A program made the translations under genes and the position numbers. Below, one piece after another: positions 46,421 through 57,763 of a stretch of DNA of 64,000 bases. The DNA lies in contig VZTG01005544.1 in the NCBI GenBank assembly GCA_013397845.1, positions 1,780,320-1,844,319 of the forward strand, read 5' to 3'. The DNA comes from Melanocharis versteri. Lineage: Eukaryota; Chordata; Aves; Passeriformes; Melanocharitidae. Within the stretch, counting starts at the first letter, position 1. Each line of letters opens with the position of its first letter. The notes beneath the pieces were generated by a model. It did not search any database. It was not told where the DNA came from and saw nothing but the letters and a program-made list of their open reading frames with translations.

Positions 46421-49400
46421 GACAATGACATTAGTGATTATTAAGATCTGAAAATTTCTAAGAGTTATCCATATTTAGATTTAAAAAAAAAGAGAGAGAA
46501 ATGAAGGTATTTTGATCTATTTTAAATAGATTTTCCACTCATATTAAAAACTGTTGAAATTAAATAGACAGAAAAGAAAATCAAAAGAATGGAAGAAAGT
46601 GTTAAAACTCTAAAGAAATGCTAAATACGTCCTCCCAAAGAGCACAAGTAATTAATTCCCTATTACATGTGCCTTAAAGGATTATATATTCATAAACTGA
46701 CAATTCAGAAAGGACTATCCCATCAAGCTGGAAAACCAATCAGTAATGACAGAAACTCATATTTAAATCCCCCCTTGCCCAAAACCAGGTGTGCTGCTCC
46801 ACCAGGGAAACTGGGCAAGGGGAGACTGTAAGCCTTTCTGATTGCAGCCAACCACAGAGCCTACTTCCATCTTTCCAGTGCCATGATTTCTTCCTGCTCT
46901 GTACTTTCCCAGCTCTGATTTGGTCAACATTTACAAAAAAGAGCAAGGAGATGAGGTGGCTTGACAAAGCAGCAAGAAAGAAAAAATACTTTCTCACCTG
47001 ATGTTCCTTCCAGGACAAGACCAAGGCCAGTTTTGCTTTTCAGTCACAGCTCTGTGTGATTCATATCACCGTGAATTAATTAAGGTTAGACTCACCAGTT
47101 AGACACTTCCAGGGATACAGCTATGGGAGCACTAAATTAATCATGGATCACTAAAGCCATGTGAGATGCTGAAAGAAGCCCAGGTCAAACTGAAGGCTCT
47201 CCAAGCAGGACAAATCTCTAGAGGTAATTTGAGGATACATAAACACATGGTATGTTCAGCCATAGCCATAGCCCAAGTCACCGACTTCATGGGCTTTAGG
47301 AAATGTCAACAGAGTTAATTTGAATTTTTTTTAAAAAACTCTCCTATGTGATTGTAAATACTGCAATTTAATTTATCTTCAGTCTTTCCAATTAGATTCC
47401 AAATGATTTCAAGTATGGCAGCTAAAAAGAAAACAAGCTTGTTTAGGTTAATGCTGACAAATAATGAAATTTAATTGTGATTTAAGATTCCTAATGTTCA
47501 TTGATTAGTTCATTCAAAACACTCCTTGAATAACCTCTTTTAAATTACAGAGTTTAAATAGTTTTCTTTAGTTTTCTAGGACTGCACTTAGGTCACTCAC
47601 CTCCATTAATTTCTATTGGTTTCTGTTTTTCTTTACCTACTCTTTTATAAGACTCTTGCTCATCTATAAATTATCTCAGTTACACAAAATCCACTGAAAC
47701 CACACCAATCTGAAGGGCAACATTCACTGATGGCAGATTAGAAAAGAACACCCATAAGGGTTCACACAGTGTCAACTCTCCTGGAAGAGCTGGGCAGGGA
47801 GGATCATCAAAGAGGCCAGAAAAGCTTGATTGTGCAGGAAAGTGAATTCAGGTAAAACATGAAGTTGGGGGTCAATGGTGACTTCTGAGTAGCTCCCTAT
47901 CTTCTGAAATAAATGGGTCTATTTAGTTCTGTTAAAAAAAACAAACAAACCAGCACTAAAAAAATACCCCAACCAAGAAAAAGGTCTTCCCCAGCATAGA
48001 TACACAAAGAGAAACCCTTGCAAGGTGAAAATTCGATTAGTTGCTTGTTCTCTGGGTTTTTGGTTTTGTTTTGCATTTTTTCCTTTTTTAATTTTTTTTT
48101 TAAATTCAGCTTTTCATTATTTTTCCTTAAATAAAAATTCAATTCTCATCGTGCATTCCAGACTTCCAGTAATTCTCCAGCATTCCTCCCTTGCAGCTTT
48201 GTCAAAACAATCGAAGGACATCATATATGTAACACGAGGAAATCATGCCTGAACAGGCTCTGTAGGGGCAAGGTTGGTCCCCACTATTTTTTTTTTACTT
48301 AAACCCTCTGCTTTACAAGTCCTGAAGACAAGATTACTTGGCGCTCCACAGCTCTTTCCTACTGAATTCCTAAAATGAAATGTTTCAATATGCTTGCAAT
48401 GAAACATTCTGACATTATCAAAATGCAAGGTGAAGATTGAAATGATTCATTTGGACTTACTCCCATAAAAAATGTCACTGAAATCAGCACATTTTCACAA
48501 CAAGTTTTGATTTGAGCAAAGCTGCATATACTATTTTTTTTTTGCTTGGAAAATGATTTCCTCAAAAACAAATGACCAGCTTTAATTACAACTCACTGAG
48601 CTTTTGCTCCAAAAGTCAAAGCTATTAAAACAGCACTTAATCTGTATGTACTGGGAAACAGATTCTGTCATACAAATTGTTATGAAAAACATCTTACTAC
48701 CCCTCAGAAGGGTTGGTATTTGACGTCCCCGGGACTGCAAGCCAAATTTGTGTCTTGCCTTTAAGTGGTGTCCACAGTTTGTAATAAAAAACCCCAAGAA
48801 TTTAATAAACAATTCAGAGGCAGAAGGTGAAGGGCGCATCCCAACCCTTTGAAGAAAATTACCATTGACTTTTGAGTTTAGTTCTGGAAATGGAAAGCAG
48901 GAGCTACAAAGCTGTGTCTGCACGGCACCGGAGCCTGAGCAGAGATCTGAGACAGGACCAATTGAGCCATCTTCCAAACCAGAGTCAATACGGCCACGCC
49001 AGAGCAGCCCTCTGTCCAAAATGATTAGGCTGCTGAAAAGCTGGGTTTTGTGACTTTGTCCGTGTTATTAAATTAAATGTGCCTTAGCCCACAGCATGAC
49101 ACCGAGGCCAGCTGCCACGCAACAACTCATATCAGTATTGAACCCTCTGTCACCCTGCAGTGGGTGGCTGTACCCTGACTGCCCCTTGAGAGGGATCCCT
49201 GGCCCAAAACTAACACCCAAGAAAAAGTCAGACATGGTTTGTGGGAGCGCCTGCCTGCCTGCCTGAGAGGAAAATGCACCAGCAATTTATCGCTGCAATT
49301 AATCTGCAAAGCTGCACTGCCCAACACTGCTTAATTTGGTAATACAAATACGGCAAATTAATCTGCCTGTGTGACTGACTTTTACCTTCTAATGAGTGAA

Positions 49401-49714
49401 TATCCCAGCCTTTCCAGGTCTGTGGGACACAAGGCCTCATTGCTGTGCCTGTGGGCTGAGAGAGACCTTCCTGGTGCCCCTCTGAGCCCTCACCCTGTTA
49501 CAGGGCTCCAACACCAGACCTTGTTCGTGACCATCCTGCTGCAGCTCCAAGGGCAGATGCTGGCACACATCTCTCACTCCCTCCCAGGCTGTAAGGGGTT
49601 TATATTGCTCTTAAAATTGGTTTTCAATACATCACAGGCCAGTTATTTTGTGTTTGGCCCTTCGGAGAACTTCCTTTCCCTGGCAAGATTTGGTGTTCTT
49701 GGTTGACAAGGACC
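46421..49714. other. noncoding segment, 3.3 kb
   Basis: AT-rich through 48.6 kb with T-rich tracts near 48076-48101 and a short poly-T at 48532-48543. 47320-47560 is repeat-free with ttaat words. A (GCCT)4 run is at about 49249-49265. The 145-codon minus frame at 48582-49019 has no domain. No gene called. Confidence 0.45.
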
Positions 49715-50040
49715 ATGAGTCAAAGTCACTAAAATTTTAAGTCTGGAAAAGTCATTTAAGCATGGATTCCAACCATTAACTGCCATATTAACCACTAAAC
49801 CATATCCCTAAGCACCACAAATATACTTTTTTTTGAATGCTACTATGAAAGGTGGTTTCACCACTTTCCTGGGCAGCCTNCACTAATATGGGCAGCCTGT
49901 TCCATTAAGTAATTTTTTCCTAATATCTGATTTAAACCTCCCCTGGAACAACTCGAGGCCATTTCCTTTTCTTCCTTGTTACCTGGGAGAAAGGACCAAC
50001 CTCCACCTGTCTACAAAGCCATTTCAGGAAACTGTAGAGA
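49715..50040 (-). mobile_element. CR1 LINE fragment, minus strand, containing a single N
   Basis: Antisense CR1 landmarks in order: aagtcactaaaattttaagt, taaccactaaaccatatccc, ccactttcctgggcagcct, ttaaacctcccctggaacaa, acctgtctacaaagccattt and gaaactgtagagag. About 325 bp. At 49870-49900 the block gggcagcct appears twice around N 49880, although the family has it once, so the local sequence is suspect. 5'-truncated and dead. Confidence 0.92.
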
Positions 50041-51120
50041 GAATTGATGAACCCAAATCTGGAACAGGATTTTCAAGGAAAAATAGGATCCACTTTACCC
50101 TCTCTCCATGGTGCTGCCTGTTGCCGTCAGGGTAAAACCAACTGAAACCTCTGAAGTTTTGGGCCAACCTCTGTCTGTGAGTCAGAGACAGGGAGGATGT
50201 TAGGCTTTACTGGTCTCTGTTTGGATCATGCTATCTCTCTCCTTCCCTGTATCGTTCTCAGCATGGGAGGTGCAGCCAGGGAGAGCAGGCACCTGTCACC
50301 TCACAAGCTCCAGGGACGCACACTTGTAAATCAGTAATATTGTGTCACCGAGCAGAGCTTTGAATAAGGCCCTAATTGTAGCATTTCTGTGGAAGAACCA
50401 CTAAATGAGTAGCTGGGATGTCAAAAAAAGAGGAGGTGATGAACATCAGGAAGTGCTTCTGGAGAGGTGGGTTGAGGAGCATGGCTGGGTGGGTGAAAGG
50501 GAAAGCAGTTGATAAAAGGAACCTTTGTGTGACACTAAGGAAAATTCTGGGAGAAATTAAAACCCACACAAGAACAAAGATGGATAAAGAGCTTCAGACA
50601 CTCAGCAGCGCTTCAGTTGGGTGTCTGGAGTCTTTGACAGAAGATGTGATTCATCAGCTCCCACACACACCTTTTTTTTAAATATGCATGCTCATTTCAA
50701 CAAATGTGAAATTTCCAGGAAAAGCAAGAGCAGAGCACACCCACGCAGCCCCGAACAGCTTGGCGTGGGCACACTGACGGCGTGACGGGAACACCAGCCA
50801 AGCACAGCACAACCGCCGTGCCGTCCTCTGTCCTCCTCTCAAGGGGTGCGCAAGAGGGAACATTTCCCACTTCTTCCCTCCCTTCCACTGCTTCCCTTGG
50901 GAAAGGTCTGAGTTCTCTCTTCTGTGGGTTGGGTGATTCATCTCTTGCACATATATGGGGGTAAAGAATAAAAAACATGTATCTATCTCCTGCGGTACAG
51001 CTGAGATAGGAAGTTTGGTGGATAGATCAGCATGCCTGGAGATCCAGAAAGCCTTTGAATAACTACCCAGGGGGTGCTGAGAGCCTGCCACATGCTGCAA
51101 AGTTGTCTTCTGCTAGCCAC
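50041..51120. other. noncoding segment
   Basis: No gene recognised. A small cluster of CpGs at 50740-50850 (gcgtgggcac, gacggcgtgacggg, accgccgtgccg). Frames on both strands overlap here, including 140 codons on the minus strand (50678-51100); no domain. Confidence 0.45.
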
Positions 51121-51135
51121 AGTTTGTTTTTACAC

Positions 51136-51184
51136 AAAAAAAAAAAAACCCAACCCAAACAAACAAACAAACAAACAAACAAAA
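51136..51184. repeat. poly-A plus (AAAC)n microsatellite
   Basis: Thirteen A at 51136-51148, then cccaacccaaac and about seven AAAC units to 51184. Confidence 0.9.
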
Positions 51185-51795
51185 CCCACAGAAAATGTTT
51201 CAGAGCTCATAACCACTAGGGAAGAAACAGTCACACAAAAACCTGATATGAAAAACATGTGGGATCACATGTAGTAACACCTGCCTTAATCTTCAACAAT
51301 CTCATACATCAGCTTTAGCAGGCAAGAACTGGGCACATCCATGATGACAGCTCAAAAAGCTAGTAATATCAGAAATATAAGTGTTAAATTTCTTCTCTTT
51401 CAGAATACTTGACCAACACTGATATGAGCACTGAACCCTCTCCTCCCTGTCACACCACTCAAAGTGCCACGATCCCATAGAGAAAGCCAACTTCTTCATC
51501 TTTGTCGCTCATAATGCAGACACAGGATCAGTAATTTAAATAAAGTAAAACAAACAAACTTTCTTATACTTAAATAGATAAGCAAATATAGTTAAATGCC
51601 CAGCTGCTTTTATACTGCCTTATTTATGTTTGTATAAATGTAATAAAAACTGCTATCAAAAATAACTGAAGCTGCTCCAGACTTTTCATCTTCTTGAATC
51701 TCATGCTGCAGAATTTAGGGATCTTTGACTCAGAATTTATGTCTGACTCGCCACTGAGTACCATCACCTCTGTTGGTGAGAACAGCCTGAGTTAT
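51185..51795. other. noncoding segment
   Basis: AT-rich, no gene or transposon recognised. Confidence 0.4.
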
Positions 51796-51862
51796 CGCTC
51801 TGGCTCTGAACTGGACTAGATGACCTCACAGGTCTTTTCCATCCATGCTTCTTGAAACTCTA
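51796..51862 (+). mobile_element. old CR1 tail fragment
   Basis: actggactagatgacctcac then aggtcttttccatccatgc matches the CR1 3' UTR 'ggactagatgacctccagaggtcccttccaaccc', ending in a degraded octamer (gaaactctatta). About 65 bp. Confidence 0.75.
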
Positions 51863-52480
51863 TTAAAGGCCGCTGTCAAAGCCCCACCTCAGTGTACACT
51901 GCCAGGAGGGGAGGGGGCAGTGCAGCTTGCAGTCAAAGCACAAAACTGGAATATTTAAAATTAAATTTCTATCCTTCCTCCTATCCCAGCTGATAGGAGT
52001 AGGGATATAGATCAGCAAGAGAAAAAGTAATATTCCTCAAAATGCTCAAAATAACTTGGTGACTTAGGCATTTCCAAAGAAAATAAGATATTGAGAAAAG
52101 AGATATTGAGAGGTTTTTTGTCTTTCTATTGCCAATCTGGTTCACACCAAGAGACTGATAGCTGGATTATTATGTGGGACAAATACTTTCTTTCAATAAG
52201 AAAAAGAGATAAATTAGAAGAGATAATTGGTTTAAGCGTCTATGTCGTAAACTCAATATATTCACTGTGTACAAATTGTGTTGAGTGTGGCTGAGAGCTT
52301 GAAAGCTATGGACATGAGTAAGCCCACCTTAATTGCTGCCTCCCTGGATGGGGCACAAAGTCAATAACTGCCTTTTTATAAATCTGAGAGGATTAAATAT
52401 CCTAAATACATACCTACAGTCAGTCCAGTACAGGGTAATATTGTCACTGTAACAGAGTATAATATAGGCAGTTATTTTTT
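51863..52480. other. AT-rich noncoding segment
   Basis: No gene or repeat recognised. The 67-codon frame at 52091-52294 has no motif. Confidence 0.4.
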
Positions 52481-52625
52481 CATAGAATCACAGAATCATA
52501 GAATGGTTTAGGTTGGAAGGGACCTTCGAGAACATCCAGTTCCAAGCCCCCTGACAGGAGCAGGGACACTTTCTAGTAGAGAATCTTCCACCAGGGAACC
52601 TTCCACATTTTTTGTCCAAAACGTA
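52481..52625 (-). mobile_element. young-looking CR1 tail, minus strand
   Basis: Begins with three reversed octamer units (catagaatcacagaatcata) and the almost consensus gaatggtttaggttggaagg and gaccttcgagaacatccagt. It is among the least diverged CR1 pieces here. It breaks down after cagggacactttctagtaga; the rest, up to about 52625, is partly duplicated (accagggaaccttcca). Confidence 0.9.
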
Positions 52626-53106
52626 TTTGCTGCAACAAATAGGCTTCGTGCCCCTGGGCCTGAATTTCTCTTTCATACCTTTATGAATAAATTTGGAGGA
52701 AGGTCACTTACAGCTTTCTCTACAAAGATAATTGATCAAATCAACTGGGATATCCAGCTCCCAGAGTGAGCCATTCTGTGGACAAAGCCGACCTCTGTCA
52801 GACACCAAAGGTGGACATCACTTACTACAGAAGTTGAGGGCAGTTCTGTGACTCTACTGCTTTCATGTCAGGATCTCATAGGTTTGAATTCTGAGATTAT
52901 GTGGGACTCTGAAGTTCCTCATAATGAGACAGATGGATGAGTTAAAAGAAAAGTAATTTGGAGAAAAAAAATGTTTTCTACTTTCTCTCTATGTTTCAAG
53001 GCCTTACACAGAGTTCAGATGTGTCCAGATTATAGCAGAGGCCAGGTGGAAGCCTCAGTCAGGATGAATCCTATCCTTAGGGACCTCCAAGGGGAGATTG
53101 CAGAGG
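52626..53106. other. noncoding segment
   Basis: No gene or repeat recognised before the GGAA array. Confidence 0.4.
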
Positions 53107-53107
53107 A

Positions 53108-53236
53108 GGGAAGGAAGGAAGGAAGGAAGGAAGGAAGGAAGGATANNNNNNNNNNNNNNNNNNNNNNNNNNAAGGAAGGAAGGAAGGAAGGAACGAAGGA
53201 AGGAAGGAAGGAAGGAAGGAAGGAAGGAAGGAAGGA
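53108..53236. repeat. (GGAA)n microsatellite with a 26-N gap
   Basis: Tandem aagg units run from 53108 to 53145 and end in ggata, then Ns at 53146-53171, then units resume at 53172 and again end in aaggata (53230-53236). One unit is changed to aacg. The identical ggata end on both sides of the gap suggests the same array end was assembled twice. Confidence 0.95.
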
Positions 53237-54814
53237 TACTCCCTGTGGTTTTTAGAATCAGAACCTACACTACCTTAAAAAAATTGGGCAGGTGTTCTCT
53301 CATGCCTTATAGATATCTGATGATTTATATCTGGAAACCTCCAACAAGGCAGCAGCCAATGTACACCTATATTTCTGAGGATTTTACCAGTCAAAGCTAT
53401 ACAAGAGTTAAACATTGTCATGTATTATTTTTAGTTGCCTTGAGAAATGTACAGGAAAAAAATACCAAAATATAGGACAATGTGTTGCAAAAATAAACAC
53501 TTAAAAAAGGACTAAATGAAACTGAAAAACAGCCCCATGCATGTGATTACCATTTCAAACAGGGAAAGACTGACCCATTGGATACTCCTGAGAATGCTCC
53601 CCCATGGTAAGGTATTCATATTCATATACATCAGCATTTGTAAGATCCAGCACAACATTGGGGTCATTTTGTTTAAAATATACTGTGAACTCAGCAGGAT
53701 ATGTCTGCTTTATATTAGTCTTGTGGAAATACTATAAAGGGCTTTGGGGGGCTTTTTGTTTTTTTCTGTTTTTTCTTGGTGGATAATTGGGATAAAACTA
53801 AATTTGTATAATAGAGAAAGCAACTTATAGTAGAAATACCTTAGTATCCTAAGATGCCAAAAAGGAAACAGAAGTCTGAAAATTAATTAGGTAGTTTTAA
53901 GGAAATATTTACTAAAGTACCTCATGATATTTCAATATTCCTTTTATCATTTTGTTGCAGTACGGTGTTTTTGTTTCTATTCTGGCAATATGAAAATTTA
54001 TTTTTTGATACTTAATACAATCACAGCTCAGGTTCCAGATCAACTGATCGCCTTTTGGGACTGAGTCAAGTCTGTTCACCTTGTACTGTCATTAAAACAC
54101 GTGCAAGGCTAGGAACTGGTTTAAACTGATCTGATTTGTGGCATCTTTCCTGCAATTTGTCATTCTCCTTGCACAGATGCAAATGACAAAGGAAGGGAGA
54201 ATCAGGCCCTCTGTGCTGACAAAGGGCTCTTATCTTCACAATGTTTTGCTAGCTGATCATACTGTTTCCTTGTCCTTTCATTTAAGGGTCATCAAGATAA
54301 AAGTGTTTGTTTGAATTCTTTTTTCTCTTTCTTGCTCCCAAGCCCTGTTATACATAATGTTCCTACTAAGGTCATACTGTTGTTCCCTAAATATGCTTTT
54401 GCATGGCTTCATGGGCTATTCTGCTTTTATGGTTTTGCTTAATTAAGAGAAATAATGTTAGGGTTTCAAATAGGAAGTACGGTGAGTATGATGGGGATCT
54501 TAAACACCATTCTCTCTTAACTTCCCCTTCACAATCTTTCAAACCATAATTTGGGGGGACGCCCCCTTCTTCTATGCCCTGTCCTCAGGTTCCCAGTCCT
54601 AGCTCTGCTTTGAGACAGAGCAGAAAGGATTTATCTGAACAGGGTCTTACAACCTCAACATCAGCATCTCGTACAATCTGAGATCAGGAGCTGCTACAGT
54701 CATCTGTTTACTTTCTTTCTCAACTTAAATAAAACAAGAGGGGGAAAATGTTCGAATGAGATAGCTCCTGCTTATGTGAGCGATTCATGGGGAATAAAAA
54801 TAAAAATCTATTTA
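53237..54814. other. AT-rich noncoding segment, 1.6 kb
   Basis: No gene recognised. gagaatcaggccctctgtgc near 54198 could be an old amniote repeat end. Several ATG frames (for example 53516-53737) lack motifs. Confidence 0.45.
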
Positions 54815-55160
54815 CCTTCAACCACTTGCAATGAATTATGAATACAGAAGTGTCACCAATTTGCATAGAGCACGTACACACAGCTCATTCTTGCTTAATC
54901 CTTTTGCTCGAGCTTTTTATTATTTCTTATTATTATGAATTCAAGCACAGAAGGCAATTTCAGCACCTGAACTATTTAGAGAGGAGACTGATTATGTTAT
55001 TATGGAGAAAACTGTTTTTTATCAATTGATTTGGCAAATTCAGGCTCAGACACTCTCCAGCTCCCCGGTCTCCCATCTTGATTACTGTGACATCCCGCTC
55101 AACTTACTTTGATTCATATTTCCGTGGTATCAGCCATTCAAAGCACAAGCAGCAAAGCAC
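54815..55160. other. candidate conserved noncoding element
   Basis: Repeat-free, AT-rich with an octamer-like atttgcat (54859-54866), ttattatttcttattattat, and homeodomain-like cores (gcaatgaattatgaat, tatcaattgatttgg). No coding frame of interest. Candidate by composition only. Confidence 0.3.
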
Positions 55161-56740
55161 AGAAATGAGCAGCCATTACTTCACCGGCAACATTTCGGTT
55201 TCTGGTCCTTGCTTCTTTTATCCTTTGTCTACCACAACTTTTCCAAGGGCTCAGTTTCAGCTTCTTTAAAGCTGCTTCTGTTTGTACCCAAGACAACACT
55301 GATGCTGAGGAAAAGCTGGGTTCAGTGGAACGAAATGCGAAGTATAATTCTCCTTCTGAGGGCAGAGATTATTTCAAGGGTGTCTCAAGTTAAGAAGGTT
55401 GGCACAAAGGTATTACTGAGGTTCCAGGGCTTCTTTGCAGACAAATTGAAGGTTGCATCTTTGCATGTTTAGAGAGGAGTAGGCCAGGAGTGACCCCTCT
55501 GTTTGATCACCCCTGGTTCACTGGATTCATGACCTGAACCTTAGCTTGTTGCTTCTTGACTGCAGTGATGCCATACACATGTAACACAAGGATACAGAAG
55601 AGAGAAGAGTTCAAAAATAAACCCCAAAAGCAACAACAACAACAACAAAACTGACAAAAACACAGTATATGAAATAACGAGGGGAAAAAAAATGGGAGCA
55701 GAAGAAATACAGATGGAGAGTAACCCGGAAGGTAGAGGGGAACAGCAAAAGGCAGGGATGGTGGGAGTTGTCACTTGAATGAGGCCAAGAGAAGAGATGA
55801 GGATGTGAAAAGAGCCTGCAAGATGCCAATCTATCAGCAGAGGAATTAGGTGCAAGAGCCCTGAAAAGGTACCCACTGATCTACTGTGAGAGTCATCCAC
55901 ATCAGTAAAGTGGAAGCAGAGGAGGACCAAGTAGATGAAGAGACAGAGATAGATCGAGAGAATTGAGACCAGAAAAATCACTTTTTGGTTTAGCTCAGGC
56001 CAGGAGGTCACTAATGGCTTTGGCCAGGTGGTTTTCTGCAGAGGAGGGAAGTTGTGAGCCAGCACAGAGGCGTTCAAAGGGGAAAGCAGGAGGAGCAGAA
56101 CTTAAGGCAAAATGAGGCATGCTCTGGCATTTTGGAGAACAGAGAGGGAGGGGCAGGAAAGCAGTGGGGGATGCTTAAGAGGCAAATGGAATGTGCAGGG
56201 CATTAGGGCAGCACTGAGTGATGCTGGTTCAGAGCCATCCTGAGGCATCACTACCTCGGAACAGCTTTCTGTTCCTTTGTTTCTTTTCACATCCCCAAGG
56301 CTCCCTCTAAACGAAAAAAAGAAAAAAAAAAAGCACCAACCAAAAAAGTCAAACAAACAGAAAAAAGAGAAATTATGACTGGCAAAGCAGGAAAATTAAT
56401 GGCATCAAGCAGAGCAAAGCACTGTCACGGCCCAGAGCTCTGTCCTGTAATAAGTGAGTGGCCCAGATGTCAAAAGGGTTAGGGCATTCCCTGCTGACAC
56501 AGACAGGCTCCTGAGAGGGAAAAACATTTTGTCCTCATTTACAGCATGCTGGAATGGGAGACGGGGAGAAGGAAACGAGGTGGAAGATAACTGAGAAGTA
56601 AATTGATTTACATTTAAATGTTATGTTTTTATTACTATTTTTTTCCCACTCCATGTGAAATCTCGTCCTTTAAACTAGACAAACCAGGGTAAACTATTTT
56701 TTATAGTGTGAAAAAAAAAAAAATGATTGACATTCTGAGG
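55161..56740. other. noncoding segment, 1.6 kb
   Basis: (CAA)6 at 55631-55648. The minus-strand frame at 55541-56077 (178 codons) spans this purine-rich tract, is very rich in L, I, F and S, and shows no domain. It is treated as chance from purine bias. A-runs near 56315-56335 and 56711-56723. Confidence 0.45.
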
Positions 56741-56744
56741 TAAT

Positions 56745-56945
56745 ACTTTTTAAATTCCTCCAATTAAACAAAGCGAATTTAATTTTAAGTTTAATTAAAA
56801 GGAAATTTAATTAGAAAGAAGATTAAATTTTAATTAAATTTCTCCAAAATCCTTATCCTTGCCTTTACTGCTAATATTTCTCTCGGAACCAAATCCCTTT
56901 TTAATATTCTTAAATTCTATTCTAGTAAACTTCCCCTTTATATTA
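56745..56945. repeat. AT-rich block with a 12-bp inverted repeat
   Basis: gaaatttaatta (56802-56813) and taattaaatttc (56831-56842) are exact reverse complements with a 17-base loop. The wider block has at least five aatttaatt or ttaatt words. Could be a homeodomain-site cluster or simple AT-rich sequence. Confidence 0.75.
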
Positions 56946-56979
56946 AAATTATATCTGCCTGGATGTACTCACTACCAGG

Positions 56980-56998
56980 AAAAAAAAAAAAAAAAAAA
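56980..56998. repeat. poly-A run
   Basis: Nineteen A between ccagg and tcattgcccc. No retrocopy recognised. Confidence 0.85.
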
Positions 56999-57342
56999 TC
57001 ATTGCCCCTTTTAAAATACCTGAAGAGTACACCTGAGACACAGAGTAACTCAAGAGCGACCAGTGGAACATTTGGATATGCTCTGAGTGTGACACCATTA
57101 AATTAACCCGCCTGCTGCTGAACACTCTGCAGGCAGGGAAGCATCTCTGTGTCACCAGACACTCCTTCCCTGCATGCAGCTCTCTGCTGCTCAGCACTCC
57201 CGTGATGTCTGTACTGCTCAGCATTTCCTGTGCTCTGCTTGTGCATCCAGTTTTTTTCTCTTCTGCTGGGAGGGTTTTTTTAGGTGGGTTTTATGCTTCT
57301 TTGTTTGCTTTGTTATGTTTTATTTGTTGGATTTTTTTTTTC

Positions 57343-57763
57343 GTAGAACGGTTTGGGTTGGAAGGGACCTCAATGATTGTCCACTTTCAACCCCCTCTGG
57401 CTGGGCAGGGACACCTTCCCCTATCCCAGGTTGCTCCAAGCCCCATCCAACCTGGCCTTGGACACTTCCAGAGATGTGGCAGCCACAGCTTCTCTGGACA
57501 ACCTGTGCCAGGGCCTCACCGCCTTCACAGTGAAGAATTTCTTCCTAATATCTAATCTAAAACTGCTCTCTTTCAATTTGAAGCTGTTCCGCTGTGTCCT
57601 ATCACTGAGGACCGTTGTCAAAACTCCCTCTCCAGCTCTCTTGGAGTCCCCTTCAGCACTGGAAGGGGCCCTAAGGTCTCCCTGGAGTCTTCTCTTCTCC
57701 AGGCTGAACAGCCCCAGCTCTTTCATCTGCTCTAGTCTGCTGGAGAGGTTTGCCTCAGCCACA
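57343..57763 (-). mobile_element. CR1 LINE fragment, minus strand, about 420 bp
   Basis: Starts gtagaacggtttgggttgga and continues with ggcagggacaccttccccta, ccccatccaacctggccttg, ctaatatctaatctaaaact and ctccaggctgaacagcccca in antisense order. The minus-strand translation has FRLDIRKKFFTVKAVRPWHR, the CR1 ORF2 C-terminus, open over about 120 codons. This is the best-preserved antisense CR1 coding piece in the window. 5'-truncated, dead. Confidence 0.95.

Noticed and set aside
52971..53475. Frames with KEGR / GRKE repeats
   Set aside because: Translation of the GGAA microsatellite, interrupted by Ns.
55541..56077. 178-codon minus frame with membrane-like hydrophobic runs
   Set aside because: The hydrophobic residues come from purine-rich plus-strand sequence and a CAA repeat, not from a recognisable membrane protein.
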